NCBI RefSeq assembly: GCF_039839785.1
Contig: NZ_JBDOQT010000001.1
Span: 1,426,001 to 1,490,000 of the forward strand
Length of the DNA: 64,000 nt
DNA from: Pelagibius sp. CAU 1746
Lineage (GTDB): Bacteria; Pseudomonadota; Alphaproteobacteria; Kiloniellales; Kiloniellaceae
Direction: 5' to 3'
Below the pieces are notes generated by a model. The model saw only the letters and a program-made list of their open reading frames with translations. It was not told the DNA's origin and made no database searches. The translations under genes and the position numbers were made by a program. Below, in pieces: positions 43,307 to 54,586 of this stretch. Each line of letters begins with the position of its first letter. The first letter of the stretch is position 1.

Positions 43307-45349
43307 CTACCTGAACCGCCACGCTTGGGTGCGCTTCAGCACGCCCTTGGAGATGGCCAGGTGGAGCAGGCGCGCCCCGGCGTTGGTGTAGAAGATCATC
43401 ATGCCCATGGCCGCCGCCGGGGCGATGTCGCCGGCGTCGTTCATGTTGAGGACAGCGACCGAGGCCAGAGTGGTGGACGGCGAATAGAGGAAGATCACCG
43501 CCGAGACCGTGGTCATGGCGTTGACGAAGAGATAGATCGAGATGTCGAGGATGGTCGGCAGGCAGACCGGCACGGTCACCACCCGGAACAGCTTGGTGAA
43601 GGGCTGCTTCAGCGAGGCGGCGACGGATTCGAACTCCCGGTCCATCTGCTTCAGCGCCGTTACCGCGGTCAGGTGCGAGACGGTGTAGAAGTGGGTCACC
43701 GTGCAGATCACCAGGATCGCCATGGTGCCGTAGAGGAAGTTCAGGGGATTGGCCGGATTGTTGAAGAAGAAGATGTAGGCCAGCCCCAGCACCATGCCGG
43801 GGATCGCCATGGGCAGCATGGCCAGAAGCTGGAACAGCGAGCGCCCGGCCTCGAAGCCCTTGGTCTTCTCCACCATGTAGGCCCCGACGAAGACTACCGC
43901 CGTGCCGGCCACCGCGGTCAGCAGCGCCATCTGGATGGAGTTGTAGTAGGAATCCCAGCCGCCGCCGTCCATCAGGTCGAAGGCGTAGTTCTTGAGGCTG
44001 AGGCTCAGGTCGTAAGGCCAGAACTTGACCAAGGCGGCGAACTGGCAGACCGCCAGCAGGCCGAGGATGAAGACGGCGATGAGCCCGCAGTAGGCGAAGG
44101 CCAGCCAGTCGAAGCGCGGGTTGGGCTTGGGCTGGTAGGGCACCGAGCGGGCCGAGAGCAGGGCGACCTGTTTCTTCTGCACCTGGCGGTCGACGGCGAA
44201 GGCGATGAGCGCCGGCATGAGCAGCACCACCGAGACCACGGCGCCCATCTCGAAGTTCTGCTGGCCGATGACCTGCTTGTAGATGTCGACCGCCAGCATG
44301 TTGTACTGCCCGCCGATGACCTTGGGCAGGCCGAAGTCGGTGATCACCAGATTGAAGACCACGAAGGCGGCCGAAATCAGGCCGTAGCGCGCGCCGGGCA
44401 CGGTGACGGTCCAGAAGATCTTCCAGCGGCTGGCCTTGAGGCATTCGGCGGCCTCGTAGAGGCGCGCGTCGGAAATCGCCAGCGCCGTGGTGATGATGAT
44501 CATGGCGTGGGGGAAGGTGAAGAAGACCGACCCGATGAGAATGCCGATGGGCCCATAGATCGGTTCGCCCAGCAGCAGCCCCTTGATCATGCCCTGGTTG
44601 CCGAAGAGGTAGACCAGGCCGATGCCGGGCAGCAGCGAGGGCACCAGGATGGGCGCCAGCGCGACCAGGCGGAAAAAGCCCTTGAAGCGCATGCAACTGC
44701 GGTTCAGCGCATAGGCGAAGCCGAAGGCCAGCGTCACCGTGATGAGGGTGCTGAGCGCCGCGATGAAGACCGAGTTCTCGATGGACTGGAACAGCGCCGG
44801 CGTCGAGAAGTAGGTCGCGTAATTAGCGAAGCCGATGTCGCGCGACGGGCGCAGCATGACCCGGCGGAAGGTGTTGGAGTCCACCTCCTTCCATTGGGTG
44901 CCGGCAAAGCGCTCGGTCCCGACCAGATAGACCGCGTCGTCGTGGGTGCCCCGGATCTTGTACATGACCGGGCTGCGGAAGCTGAAGTCCGGGAAGAAGG
45001 AGGTCGCCGGCAGGCGTCCGTCGTTGGAGGTGGACAGGTCCTCCGGCGGCACGGCCTGCAGTTCGTCGTTCAGGGCGGCGGCGCTGACCGGCGGGCCGGC
45101 GAAGGCGCCCGCTTCGTCGCTGACCTGGAACTCGTAGGCCGTGAGGTCGAAGCTGTAGGTGGAGAAGGACTTCGACAGCATGGCGTAAAGCGGCAGGGCG
45201 ATGGCGATCACCAGGTAGAGGGCGATTACCGCCATGAAACCGCGCATGATCAGGTCGTCGCGCCCCAGCCTGGGTTTGACGGGCCTGGGTTTGACGGGCT
45301 TCGTCTTGGGCGGCCGGCCGGCCGCCACCGCCTCAGACGTGCTCGCCAT
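43307..45349 (-). CDS. 2-aminoethylphosphonate-type ABC permease, two permease units in one chain
   Basis: A 680-residue membrane protein with two consecutive permease domains of six segments each, like Fe3+ (FbpB) or thiamine (ThiP) permeases. Coupling loops can be seen in both halves: ARLYEAAECLKASRWKIFWTVTVPGA and DREFESVAASLKQPFTKLFRVVTVPV. A large periplasmic region of about 120 residues (roughly 75-195) lies after the first membrane segment. It replaces the separate PhnU and PhnV proteins of the Salmonella system. The ATG (45349) overlaps the ATPase stop by 17 bases. With the ATPase and binding protein encoded upstream it should import 2-aminoethylphosphonate, inferred from the phnW-phnA-phnY genes that follow. 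Confidence 0.86.
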   Translation of the reverse strand: MASTSEAVAAGRPPKTKPVKPRPVKPRLGRDDLIMRGFMAVIALYLVIAIALPLYAMLSKSFSTYSFDLTAYEFQVSDEAGAFAGPPVSAAALNDELQAVPPEDLSTSNDGRLPATSFFPDFSFRSPVMYKIRGTHDDAVYLVGTERFAGTQWKEVDSNTFRRVMLRPSRDIGFANYATYFSTPALFQSIENSVFIAALSTLITVTLAFGFAYALNRSCMRFKGFFRLVALAPILVPSLLPGIGLVYLFGNQGMIKGLLLGEPIYGPIGILIGSVFFTFPHAMIIITTALAISDARLYEAAECLKASRWKIFWTVTVPGARYGLISAAFVVFNLVITDFGLPKVIGGQYNMLAVDIYKQVIGQQNFEMGAVVSVVLLMPALIAFAVDRQVQKKQVALLSARSVPYQPKPNPRFDWLAFAYCGLIAVFILGLLAVCQFAALVKFWPYDLSLSLKNYAFDLMDGGGWDSYYNSIQMALLTAVAGTAVVFVGAYMVEKTKGFEAGRSLFQLLAMLPMAIPGMVLGLAYIFFFNNPANPLNFLYGTMAILVICTVTHFYTVSHLTAVTALKQMDREFESVAASLKQPFTKLFRVVTVPVCLPTILDISIYLFVNAMTTVSAVIFLYSPSTTLASVAVLNMNDAGDIAPAAAMGMMIFYTNAGARLLHLAISKGVLKRTQAWRFR

Positions 45350-46448
45350 GGCTCTCTCCGGCACTCTCTCCCGCGGCAAAGGCGATGAGGCGCGAGGGCG
45401 GCAGCTCGATGGTCAGGGTCTTGCCTTCGCCGATCGACAGGCGCCGTACCGCGTTGATGGAAAAGTCGGCGTAGAGCACCTCGTCGTCCAGCGCCGCCCC
45501 GGTGAGGCGCGAGCGCCAGAAGGAGCCGAGGAACTCCATCTCGCCCACGGTCACTTCCAGCAGGCTGTGGTCGTCCTCGGCCTCGCGGAAGGCCGGCTCG
45601 TGCGGAACGATGTCTTCCGGACGGATGGTGGCGACGACCTTCTGGCCGGAGGCCAGCTCGCCGGTCTGGCCTTTCAGGCGCGTACGGCCGAGGGCCAGGC
45701 AGCCCGGCTCCGTGACGGTCGAGTGGATCTGGTTGGTTTCGCCGATGAAGTCGGCGACGAAGAGCGAGCGCGGCGCGCGGTAGATCTCCGTCGGGCTGCC
45801 GACCTGCTCGATGACGCCATGGTTCATCACCACGATGCGGTCGGCCATGGCCAGCGCCTCCTCCTGGTCGTGGGTGACCATAATGGTGGTGACGCCCAGC
45901 TTCCGCTGCAGCTCCTTGATCTGGTGGCGCAGGTGCACGCGCACCTTGGCGTCCAGGGCAGACAAGGGCTCATCGAGCAACAAGAGGCCGGGGGAGGTGG
46001 CGATGGCGCGGGCCAGGGCGATGCGCTGCTGCTGGCCGCCGGAGAGCTGCGCCGGGTATTTCTTGCGCTGGTCGGCCAGGTTCACCAAGTCCAGCAGTTC
46101 GGTGACCCGGGCGGCGACCTCGGCCTTGGGCTTGCCGAGGTTCTCCAGGCCGAAGGCGATGTTGCGCTCGATGGTCAGGTTGGGGAAGAGGGCATAGGAC
46201 TGGAAGACGATGCCGAAGTCGCGCTGGGTGACCGGCAGGTCGGAGATGTCGCGCCCGGCCTGCTCGACGCTGCCGTAGCTCTGCAGGTCCAGCCCCGCGA
46301 CGGCGCGCAGCAAGGTGGTCTTGCCGCAGCCGGAGGGCCCCAGGAAGCAGACGAATTCCCCCTCTTCGATGTCCAGGGAGATGTCCTTCAGGGCCGTGAA
46401 GTCCCCGAAGTTCTTAAACAGATTGCGGATGCGCAGATAGCTGGACAA
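45333..46448 (-). CDS. phnT: 2-aminoethylphosphonate ABC transporter ATPase
   Basis: A 371-residue ATPase of the spermidine/iron/phosphonate importer class. Walker A is GPSGCGKTTLL, Q loop SYALFP, signature LSGGQQQRIALARA, Walker B LLLLDEPLSALD, and switch His in VTHDQEEA. The C-terminal 130 residues form a TOBE-type regulatory domain (VVATIRPEDI, GEMEFLGSFWRSRL). It lies between the binding protein and the double permease. The gap from the binding-protein gene holds a hairpin, which may reduce transcription of the membrane parts relative to the receptor. Confidence 0.88.
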   Translation of the reverse strand: MSSYLRIRNLFKNFGDFTALKDISLDIEEGEFVCFLGPSGCGKTTLLRAVAGLDLQSYGSVEQAGRDISDLPVTQRDFGIVFQSYALFPNLTIERNIAFGLENLGKPKAEVAARVTELLDLVNLADQRKKYPAQLSGGQQQRIALARAIATSPGLLLLDEPLSALDAKVRVHLRHQIKELQRKLGVTTIMVTHDQEEALAMADRIVVMNHGVIEQVGSPTEIYRAPRSLFVADFIGETNQIHSTVTEPGCLALGRTRLKGQTGELASGQKVVATIRPEDIVPHEPAFREAEDDHSLLEVTVGEMEFLGSFWRSRLTGAALDDEVLYADFSINAVRRLSIGEGKTLTIELPPSRLIAFAAGESAGESHGEHV

Positions 46449-46565
46449 GTAAACGCCTCGCCTTGCTCGAATTGGCTGCTTCGCCGCCCGTCTTTCGCCC
46501 GGCGCGCTGCGCGCCGGCCCCCGCGGGCCTTGCGGTCAGTATGCGGGAGGGGGCGTTGAAGCGGA

Positions 46566-46591
46566 AGAGGGCGCCGCAAGCGGCGCCCTCT
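46566..46591 (-). terminator. Hairpin between the phosphonate binding protein and its ATPase gene
   Basis: A perfect 11-bp stem, AGAGGGCGCCG paired with CGGCGCCCTCT, around a 4-base loop, 21 bases after the binding-protein stop. There is no T-run on the reading strand. It probably protects the receptor mRNA or causes partial termination before the ATPase gene. Confidence 0.6.
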
Positions 46592-46611
46592 CCAGGGGAT
46601 TCAAACCGGGA

Positions 46612-47634
46612 TCAGCCTTTGGGATCGGACTTCGAATCGTAGCGCTTCTGCCACTCTTCCAGGATCGCCGCACGGTTGTTGGCGGCGAACTCGAAGTCGT
46701 TGTCGATCATCTTGTCGACCAGGTTCTCCGGGAAGAACTCGACCGGCTTGGCCACGCCCGGCATGGCGACCACGGCATAGCCGGTGTTGTACATCTCGTT
46801 GGCCTTCTTGGAGATCGACCAGTCGACCAGGGTCTTGGCGGCCTCCAGCTTGGCGGTACCGGCGACGATGGCCGTGGCTTCCATGTCCCAGCCGACGCCT
46901 TCCTCGGGGACGACGATCTCCAGCGGTGCGCCCGCGGCCTTGGACTTGGCGCCGCGGAAGGCGAAGGATACGCCGATGGGAATCTCGCCCGCGGCCGCCA
47001 GCTTGCAGGGGGCCGAGCCGGAGTGGGTGTAGCGCGCGATGTTCTCGTGCAGCGCGTCCATGTACTCCCAGCCGCCCTTCTCGCCGAACAGCTGCAGCCA
47101 GGAGGAAACGTCCAGGAAGCCGGTGCCCGAGGAATTCGGGTTCGGCATGATGACGTGGCCCTTGTAGACCGGCTTGGTCAGGTCCTTCCAGGTCTTGGGC
47201 ACCGGCAGGCCCAGCTTCTCGCCCTCGACGGTGTTGAAGCAGACCGAGGCCACCCAGGCGTCCATGCCGACCCAGGCCGGCGGAGTGCTCTTGTCGACGA
47301 ACTTCTTGTCCAGCTTCTCGACGCCCTTGGGCGCATAGGGTTCCAGCATGCCCTCGGTCTTCAGCAGCAGCAGCGAGGTGGCCGCCAGGCCCCAGACCAC
47401 GTCGGCCTGCGGATTGTTCTTCTCGGCCAGCAGCTTGGCCGTGACGATGCCGGTCGAATCGCGGACCCAGTTGATCTTGATGTCCGGGTGGTCCTGGTTG
47501 AAGGTCTCCGCGTAGCGCTTCAGGTCTTCCGCCTCGACGGCCGTATAGACCGTGAGCTCGACTTCCGCTTTCGCGGCCGCCGCGACCAGGAGGCTGGCCG
47601 CGGCCGCGGTCAGCAGAGTTTTCCGAAATGCCAT
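46612..47634 (-). CDS. phnS: 2-aminoethylphosphonate ABC transporter binding protein
   Basis: A 340-residue periplasmic receptor with a signal peptide (MAFRKTLLTAAAASLLVAAA). The mature part, ELTVYTAVEAEDLKRYAETF and DVVWGLAATSLLLLKTEGML, follows the iron/phosphonate-type family-1 receptor pattern. The C-terminal TGYAVVAMPGVAKPVEFFPENL segment is typical for the AEP receptor PhnS. It is the first gene of an importer operon. The 246-base region upstream is AT-rich near 47820-47880 and probably holds the promoter and regulator site. The assignment rests on the neighbouring AEP catabolic genes; related receptors bind iron or thiamine. Confidence 0.85.
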   Translation of the reverse strand: MAFRKTLLTAAAASLLVAAAAKAEVELTVYTAVEAEDLKRYAETFNQDHPDIKINWVRDSTGIVTAKLLAEKNNPQADVVWGLAATSLLLLKTEGMLEPYAPKGVEKLDKKFVDKSTPPAWVGMDAWVASVCFNTVEGEKLGLPVPKTWKDLTKPVYKGHVIMPNPNSSGTGFLDVSSWLQLFGEKGGWEYMDALHENIARYTHSGSAPCKLAAAGEIPIGVSFAFRGAKSKAAGAPLEIVVPEEGVGWDMEATAIVAGTAKLEAAKTLVDWSISKKANEMYNTGYAVVAMPGVAKPVEFFPENLVDKMIDNDFEFAANNRAAILEEWQKRYDSKSDPKG

Positions 47635-47879
47635 GATTGTCTGTGCTCCCTGTTGCTAGCCGAACATCCGGTTTTCAAACCGGTTTTCCTTGGCAGTCTG
47701 TCGTCTCTTCGGGCGTTTCCCCCTGACCGCCGGCTTCATGGTGCCGCCACCTCTTGGGCTGCCGCTTGCGGGCCCCCGGCGGCCGTGTCGGTTTCCGATC
47801 GTTAGTGTGATCGGATGGCTACAATAGAGGAAATCTATTATTTTTATGAAATAAAAGATTTCACTGATATATGGATTTC
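47635..47879. promoter_or_regulatory. Upstream region of the phosphonate importer operon
   Basis: Contains the inverted repeat TTATTT-TTATG-AAATAA (within 47838-47856), of the size expected for a LysR-type site, and the 9-mer CTGATATAT (47864-47872), which also occurs in the phnW/phnR intergenic region (53357-53365). Both may be parts of a PhnR-type control site. Confidence 0.4.
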
Positions 47880-48722
47880 TCAGCGGGTCAGCGTCAACAC
47901 CAGGACTCCCGCGCCCACCGTGACTGCGGCGGCGAGGCGGCTGATCCAGGGGCGTTCGCGGAATATGACAACCCCGAAGAGAGCTGCGATGATGACACTC
48001 GACTCGCGCAGGGCCGAGACCATGCCCAGCGGCGCCAGGGTGTTGGCATAGATGACCAGGGCATAAGCGGCCACGGCGCAGAGGCCGCCCAGGTAGCCGA
48101 CGCGCAGGGTGGCGCGCACCTCCGGAGTGAGGCGCGGCTTCAGGCGGACCAGGACGAAGAGGGTGACCAGGAACTCGGTGAAGAACAGCCAGCCGATGTA
48201 GCCGAAGGGGCTGGCGGAGAGCCGCACGCCGATGCCGTCGATCACGCTGTAGCTGGCGATGATCAGGCCGGTGGCGACGGCGGCCAGGGTCGAGCGCGGG
48301 TCGGGCACGCTGGGGCCCTTGGAGAAGAAGGCGAGCAGGCAGATACCGAGCGAGACCAGGGCGACGCCGCCCCAGCCGAAGGCCGAAAGCTGCTCGCCGG
48401 CGAAGATCAGCGCGCCGAGGGAGACCAGCAGCGGCGCGATGCCGCGCGAGATGGGGTAGACCCGCGAGAGGTCGCCCCACTTGTAGGCCATCGACAGGAA
48501 ATAGTAGTAGCCGTAATGGGTCGTCGCCGAGGCGGCGATGTAGGGCCAGGAGGCCGGCTGCGGAGTCTCGAACCACAGCAGCATGATGAGGCCGACGGTG
48601 CCGTGGGTGCCGGCCACCGCGGCCAGCACCAGGGCACGCGCCCGGGTGCCCTTGACGATGGCGTTCCAGGTGGCGTGCAGCACCGCCGCGCTCAAGACCA
48701 GCGCAACAGCGAACTCAGACAA
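47880..48722 (-). CDS. EamA/DMT-family membrane protein associated with phosphonate use
   Basis: A 280-residue protein with about ten hydrophobic segments in two EamA halves (VLSAAVLHATWNAIVKGTRA at the start; SPFGYIGWLFFTEFLVTLFV and SALRESSVIIAALFGVVIF in the second). Proteins of this kind are repeatedly found in 2-aminoethylphosphonate clusters and have been catalogued as phosphonate-utilisation-associated membrane proteins. Here it lies between the importer and the catabolic genes. A direction of transport is not known; export of a by-product such as alanine would be reasonable but is unproven. The start is TTG at 48722 with AGGG seven bases ahead. Confidence 0.82.
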   Translation of the reverse strand: MSEFAVALVLSAAVLHATWNAIVKGTRARALVLAAVAGTHGTVGLIMLLWFETPQPASWPYIAASATTHYGYYYFLSMAYKWGDLSRVYPISRGIAPLLVSLGALIFAGEQLSAFGWGGVALVSLGICLLAFFSKGPSVPDPRSTLAAVATGLIIASYSVIDGIGVRLSASPFGYIGWLFFTEFLVTLFVLVRLKPRLTPEVRATLRVGYLGGLCAVAAYALVIYANTLAPLGMVSALRESSVIIAALFGVVIFRERPWISRLAAAVTVGAGVLVLTLTR

Positions 48723-48893
48723 TCAAAACCCTAGCTTCTTTTCGTCTACTCGTTTCGGCGCGGCTTCTGCGGCCGCCCCTTGCTTGAACATCTGTCCCGC
48801 GCCTCTGCACGGCAAGCGGGAAAGGCGGAGAAAAATTCTCTTCAATTGCTCTGCCACTTCTGGCTCAATGGTTGCGCCGAGGGGAGGCGCGTT

Positions 48894-49247
48894 TTGACCG
48901 AACAGATATCTGATCCGCAAATATGGCAGCAGCTCAGGCAACTGCTGCCTCTCGCGCTTCTTGCACTCGCTCTGCTCGCCTGGCTTGTGATCATTGTCAG
49001 CGCCCTGTGCATTCCCTTCAATGCCGTTCCCGGGACCTATCCGAAGGTCTTCAGCCTGCGTAACTGGTTCAAGCCGGACAGCTTCCAAGACTGGATGTTG
49101 CTCAATCGATTGAACGTGATCTTTTACAGCGACCTGCTGACGCCGAGAGGCAGGTTCTTTCGCAAGTGCCTCTTCGCTGCCGTTGCGACCTTCGTTATGT
49201 GCATCGTCCTGTTCTTCTTTCTGCTTCCGCCGGAGCGCGTTCACTGA
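48894..49247 (+). CDS. Small membrane protein of unknown function
   Basis: A 117-residue protein with two clear membrane segments: LLPLALLALALLAWLVIIVS (about residues 17-38) and CLFAAVATFVMCIVLFFFLL (about 92-111). The loop between them, FKPDSFQDWMLLNRLNVIFY, is polar and aromatic. I do not recognise the family. A TTG start at 48894 is chosen because GGGGAGG lies six bases before it; the frame is open further upstream without a site. It is encoded opposite to the phosphonate genes on both sides, between the EamA gene and phnY, and is convergent with phnY. A specific role in phosphonate use is possible only by position. Confidence 0.62.
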   Translation: MTEQISDPQIWQQLRQLLPLALLALALLAWLVIIVSALCIPFNAVPGTYPKVFSLRNWFKPDSFQDWMLLNRLNVIFYSDLLTPRGRFFRKCLFAAVATFVMCIVLFFFLLPPERVH

Positions 49248-49286
49248 AAGCCGATCCTTCGCCCCTCACCCCCAGGGCAGCGAGCC

Positions 49287-50747
49287 CTACCCCCACGGTA
49301 GAGAAAACGTCTTCACGTTGGTGTAGCTCTTGGCGGCCTCGATGACGCCTTCCTTGTAGCCCAGGCCGGAGTCCTTGATGCCGCCGAAGGGCGACATCTC
49401 GATGCGGTAGCCCGGCACCTCCCAGATGTTCACCGTACCGACCTTCAGGCCCTTGATGTAGGCCTGCATGCGGCGGAAGTCGTTGGTGCAGACGCCCGAC
49501 GACAGGCCGAAGGCGGTGGAGTTGGAAATGCGCATCACCGCCTCGTCCTCGTCGGGCACGCGCACGATGGGGACGATGGGGCCGAAGGTCTCCTCCATCA
49601 CCAGCTCGGACTCGTGCGGCACGCGGTCGACCACGATGGGCGGCAGCAGCGCGCCCTGGCGGCCCGGATTGTAGAGCACCTCCGCGCCGGCTTCCGCGGC
49701 GGCGTGGACGCGGTTCTCGAAAGCCTCGGCGGCCTGGGCGTGGATCACCGTGCCCAGGTCGGTGTCCTTGGCCATGGGATCGCCGAAGCGGATCTTCTTG
49801 GCGCGCTCCAGCACCAGGGGCACGAAGCGCTCGGCGACGCTTTCCTGGCAGAGGATGCGTTTGACCGCCGTGCAGCGCTGGCCGGAGTTCTTGGTCGCCC
49901 CGGCCACGGCCAGGTCGGCGGCCTTGGCCAGGTCGTCGTCGGTCAGGTCGTTGAGGATGATCAGCGGGTCGTTGCCGCCCAGTTCCAGCACCGTGCGCTT
50001 GTAGCCCGCCTTCTCGGCGATCATCTTGCCCACCGGCACGCCGCCGGTGAAGGTGATGAGCTCGATGTTGGGGTTCTGGATCATCTCCAGGCCGATGTCC
50101 TGCGGCCAGCCGGTGACCACGGAGAGCATCTCCGGCGGCAGGCCCGCCTCGTAGAGCACGTCGGCCAGGACCAGCGCCGTGAGGGGGGTGAGTTCGGTCG
50201 GCTTCACCACCATGCAGTTGTTGGTCATGACCGCCGGGGCGATCTTGTGCGCCACCATGTTGAGCGGGTGGTTGAAGGGCGTGATGGCCGAGATCGCCGT
50301 CAGCGGTTCGCGCGTGGTGAAGATCTTGCGTGCCTTGCCGTGCGGAGTCAGGTCGCAGGAGAAGATCTCGCCGTCGTCCTGGATGCACATCTGCGCCGAC
50401 AGCGTGAAGACGTCGTAGGCCCGGCCCACCTCGTAGAGCGAGTCGGCCTTGGAGATGCCGAGCTCCAGGGTGATGAGATCGGAGATCTCTTCCTTGCGGG
50501 CGACCAGCAGTTCCGCGGTCTTGAAGAGGATCTGCTGGCGCTCGTAGCGGGTCAGCTTGGGCGTGTAGCTTGCGGCGATCTCGAAGGCCTCGCGGGCGTG
50601 GGCGGTGTTGCCCGCCGGCACCGTGCCGATGACCTCGTCCGTGTAGGGATAGCGCACCTCGATGACGCCCTCGGCGTCGACCTTGCGCCCGGCGATGCGC
50701 AGGGGTTCGTGGCGGGGGGAGGCTGCGAAGCTCTCGGCGATACTCAT
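49287..50747 (-). CDS. phnY: Phosphonoacetaldehyde dehydrogenase
   Basis: A 486-residue NAD(P)-dependent aldehyde dehydrogenase. It has the catalytic cysteine in [13 protein letters not shown], the general base in [12 protein letters not shown] and the coenzyme segment [18 protein letters not shown]. In the PhnWAY pathway it oxidises phosphonoacetaldehyde to phosphonoacetate, the substrate of PhnA encoded directly upstream. The frame is open for another 800 codons upstream, opposite phnA and phnW, but the real start is the ATG at 50747, with AGGAA about nine bases ahead and 15 bases after the phnA stop. It is the last gene of the phnW-phnA-phnY operon. Confidence 0.9.
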   Translation of the reverse strand: MSIAESFAASPRHEPLRIAGRKVDAEGVIEVRYPYTDEVIGTVPAGNTAHAREAFEIAASYTPKLTRYERQQILFKTAELLVARKEEISDLITLELGISKADSLYEVGRAYDVFTLSAQMCIQDDGEIFSCDLTPHGKARKIFTTREPLTAISAITPFNHPLNMVAHKIAPAVMTNNCMVVKPTELTPLTALVLADVLYEAGLPPEMLSVVTGWPQDIGLEMIQNPNIELITFTGGVPVGKMIAEKAGYKRTVLELGGNDPLIILNDLTDDDLAKAADLAVAGATKNSGQRCTAVKRILCQESVAERFVPLVLERAKKIRFGDPMAKDTDLGTVIHAQAAEAFENRVHAAAEAGAEVLYNPGRQGALLPPIVVDRVPHESELVMEETFGPIVPIVRVPDEDEAVMRISNSTAFGLSSGVCTNDFRRMQAYIKGLKVGTVNIWEVPGYRIEMSPFGGIKDSGLGYKEGVIEAAKSYTNVKTFSLPWG

Positions 50748-50761
50748 GGTACTGGGTTCCT

Positions 50762-52060
<1,299 letters not shown>

Positions 52061-53272
52061 TCAGGCGACCAGCTTGGCGCGCTCGTCCATGGCGGCGGCC
52101 GGCGGCGTGGCGTCGTCGACGCCCATTTCCCTCAACGCCTCGGCGACGGCGCCCACCAGGCGGCGCATGACCGCCGCGTCCAGGCGGCCGATGCAGCCGA
52201 TGCGGAAGGAGTCCACCACGGTCAGCTTGCCGGGGTAAATGATGAAGCCCTTGGCCTTCAGCAGGTCGTAGAAGGTCTGGAAGTCGAACTTCGGGTCGGC
52301 GGGGTTGAAGAAGGTGACGATGATGGGCGACAGCCAGCCGTCCTGCAGCAGGGTCTCGAAGCCCAGCTCGCGCAGGCCCGCCACCATGACGTCGCGGTTC
52401 TCGGCGTAGCGCGCGCCGCGCCCGGCAACGCCGCCCTCGGCCTCGTGCTCGGCCAGCGCCTGCAGGAAGGCGGCGACCACGTGGGTCGGCGGGGTGTAGC
52501 GCCACTGGCCGGTCTTTTCCATGTAGTCCCACTGGGCATGGAGGTCGAGGCTGAGCGAATGGCTGCGGCCCTTGGCGGCTTCCAGCTCCGCCTTCCTGGC
52601 GACGACGAAGCCGAAGCCGGGCACGCCCTCGATGCACTTGTTGGCCGAGGACACCATGGCGGTGTAGGAGATCTCCCGCACGTCCAGCGGCAGGGCGCCG
52701 AAGGCGCTCATGGAATCGATCAGCAGCTTGCGGCCCCTGGCCGCCACCACCTCGGCGATCTCGGCCACGGGGTTGAGGATGCCTGAGGAGGTCTCGCAGT
52801 GGACCAGCACCACGTGGGTGATGGCCGGGTCGGCCTCCAGGGCGGCGGCGACCTCGGGCCCGCGCGGCGGCAGGTAGTCGCCCTTGTCGATGACCCGGCA
52901 GGTGCGGCCCAGGATGTTCAGGGTCTGCACGATGCGCTGGCCGTAGGCGCCGTTCACCAGCACCAGGGCCTTGCCGTCGCGCGGCAGGAAGCTGCCCAGC
53001 ATGGCCTCCACCGAGAAGGTGCCGCTGCCCTGCATGGGCACGCAGTCGTAAGCTCCTTCGGTATCGCCGGCGATATCCAGGAGGCGGCGGCGCAGCTCGG
53101 CGGTCATGGCGCGGAAATCGCCGTCCCAGGAGCCCCAGTCCTTCAGCATGCAGCGCTTCACGCTGGCCGAGGTGGTCAGCGGGCCGGGGGTCAGCAGGTA
53201 GGGCTCGCCGCAGGCGGGCGGCTCGCACACAGCGGGTTTGGGGGGCACGGCTGCGCCGCTGTCACGGGTCAT
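52061..53272 (-). CDS. phnW: 2-aminoethylphosphonate-pyruvate transaminase
   Basis: A 403-residue pyridoxal-phosphate enzyme that moves the amino group of 2-aminoethylphosphonate to pyruvate, giving phosphonoacetaldehyde and alanine. Signatures are [23 protein letters not shown] at the start, [30 protein letters not shown], and the cofactor lysine in [16 protein letters not shown]. About 20 extra residues precede the usual start of the family. AGGAG lies ten bases before the ATG. It is the first gene of phnW-phnA-phnY and is divergent from the LysR-type gene phnR. Confidence 0.92.
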   Translation of the reverse strand: MTRDSGAAVPPKPAVCEPPACGEPYLLTPGPLTTSASVKRCMLKDWGSWDGDFRAMTAELRRRLLDIAGDTEGAYDCVPMQGSGTFSVEAMLGSFLPRDGKALVLVNGAYGQRIVQTLNILGRTCRVIDKGDYLPPRGPEVAAALEADPAITHVVLVHCETSSGILNPVAEIAEVVAARGRKLLIDSMSAFGALPLDVREISYTAMVSSANKCIEGVPGFGFVVARKAELEAAKGRSHSLSLDLHAQWDYMEKTGQWRYTPPTHVVAAFLQALAEHEAEGGVAGRGARYAENRDVMVAGLRELGFETLLQDGWLSPIIVTFFNPADPKFDFQTFYDLLKAKGFIIYPGKLTVVDSFRIGCIGRLDAAVMRRLVGAVAEALREMGVDDATPPAAAMDERAKLVA

Positions 53273-53376
53273 CAGCGTCGAACTCCTGAAGGGGGAGGGG
53301 CCCGGATGGGCCGGCGGCCGGTGTCGTCCCGGCCTCGGCGGGCATCCTGGGCGCTCCTGATATATCTGTAAAATCG

Positions 53377-53389
53377 TTATTTTGTATAA
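53377..53389. promoter_or_regulatory. LysR-type box between phnW and phnR
   Basis: TTAT-TTTGT-ATAA, an interrupted palindrome with the T-N11-A layout typical for LysR regulators, 78 bases ahead of phnR and 105 bases ahead of phnW. The 9-mer CTGATATAT lies nearby at 53357-53365. Confidence 0.5.
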
Positions 53390-53466
53390 GTTGGATAGGT
53401 TATGCTGATGGGTCGAGTGGACGCTTTTCTGACCGCCCCCTGGCGGAGAACCGGAGCCGGAGAGCC

Positions 53467-54339
53467 TTGCGCTACGTTCAACTGCGGGCCTTTCACTACG
53501 TCGCCATCTGCGGCGGCTTTTCCCGCGCCGCCGAGGCGCTGTGCCTGACCCAGCCGGCGATCTCCGACCAGGTGCGCAAGCTGGAGGAGGAATATGACGT
53601 CATCCTCTTCAACAGGCACAAGAAACAGGTCAGCCTGACCAAGGCGGGCCAGCAGCTGTTGGAGATCACCCGGCGCATGTTCGAGGTGGAAAAGCAGGCC
53701 CTGGAGCTGCTGTCTGAATCGCGCGCCCTGCGCTCCGAGTCGCTGCGCGTGGTGGCGGACTCCGCCCACCACATGCTGCACATCCTGGGGCGCTTCCGCG
53801 AGCGCTACCCCGGCATCGCGATGGTGGTCAGTTCCGGCAACTCCGAGGAGGTGATCGCCCAGCTCTACGACTACGAGGCCGAGGTCGGTATCCTGGGGGA
53901 GGTCCCGGAGAGCCGCGACTTCGAGGTCATCAAGCTGAGCTCCACCCCGCTCATCGCCTTCGCCAACAAGGATCATCCCTTAAGCCGGCGCAAATCGATC
54001 ACCCTGGCCGAGCTCGCCGAGCAGATGCTGGTGCTGCGCGAGCGCGGCTCCAAGACCCGCCAGAGCATCGAGGCGGCGGCGCGCGGGCGCGGGCTGACCC
54101 TAGCGCCCTCGATCGAGGCCGAAGGCCGCGAGGCGGTGCGCGAGATCGTCGCCACCGGCGGCGGCGTCGGCGTGGTCTCCGCCGCCGAGTTCGGCCAGGA
54201 CTCCCGCCTGGTGCCGGTTCGCCTCTCCGACTGCGAGGTGCTGATGGACGAGGCCCTGGTCTGCCTGCGCGAGCGCGCCGGCGGCAAGGTCATCAGGGCC
54301 TTCTTCGACACCGCCCGCGAGGTCGCCGCGGCCGGATGA
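53467..54339 (+). CDS. phnR: LysR-family regulator of 2-aminoethylphosphonate use
   Basis: A 290-residue LysR-type regulator. The N-terminal winged helix is [38 protein letters not shown], followed by a linker helix and a two-lobed effector domain ([18 protein letters not shown] and [17 protein letters not shown]). It is divergent from phnW, the usual position for a LysR regulator and its target operon; 2-aminoethylphosphonate or a pathway intermediate would be the likely effector. The start is TTG at 53467 with GGAGAG just ahead. No neighbour supports another target. Confidence 0.87.
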   Translation: MRYVQLRAFHYVAICGGFSRAAEALCLTQPAISDQVRKLEEEYDVILFNRHKKQVSLTKAGQQLLEITRRMFEVEKQALELLSESRALRSESLRVVADSAHHMLHILGRFRERYPGIAMVVSSGNSEEVIAQLYDYEAEVGILGEVPESRDFEVIKLSSTPLIAFANKDHPLSRRKSITLAELAEQMLVLRERGSKTRQSIEAAARGRGLTLAPSIEAEGREAVREIVATGGGVGVVSAAEFGQDSRLVPVRLSDCEVLMDEALVCLRERAGGKVIRAFFDTAREVAAAG

Positions 54340-54466
54340 TCCGGCCCGTTCCGGGATACCGCTCGTCGCAGTTGCCGCCAAGCCGGCGCACCGCTTCTCA
54401 GGCGTGCTGCGCCGGGACATCGCCGTTGCGGCGGCACAAATCGATTGCCAGCCGCCGCGAATGAAT

Positions 54467-54482
54467 TGTAAGTTTTCTTACA
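54467..54482. promoter_or_regulatory. 16-base palindrome ahead of the PhnDCEE operon
   Basis: TGTAAG-TTTT-CTTACA, a perfect 6-4-6 inverted repeat, 104 bases before the binding-protein start and followed by AT-rich promoter-like sequence (TATAAC, TAATAA). The identical 16 bases in the same orientation precede the NptA-type gene (61206-61221). Confidence 0.7.
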
Positions 54483-54586
54483 TATAACTGTAATAAATCG
54501 TTCGCCCGTCTGGAGCCACAGCGCGCGGCATCAGGCGCTGCGGAAAAAAAGAGGTGGGCCTGCAGAGGAATGCCAGGGAGGAAGTC

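Noticed and set aside
43257-43317. Imperfect tandem copy of the permease 3' end (CTCTAYCTGAA repeated)
   Set aside because: A short local duplication downstream of the stop; no functional meaning could be supported.
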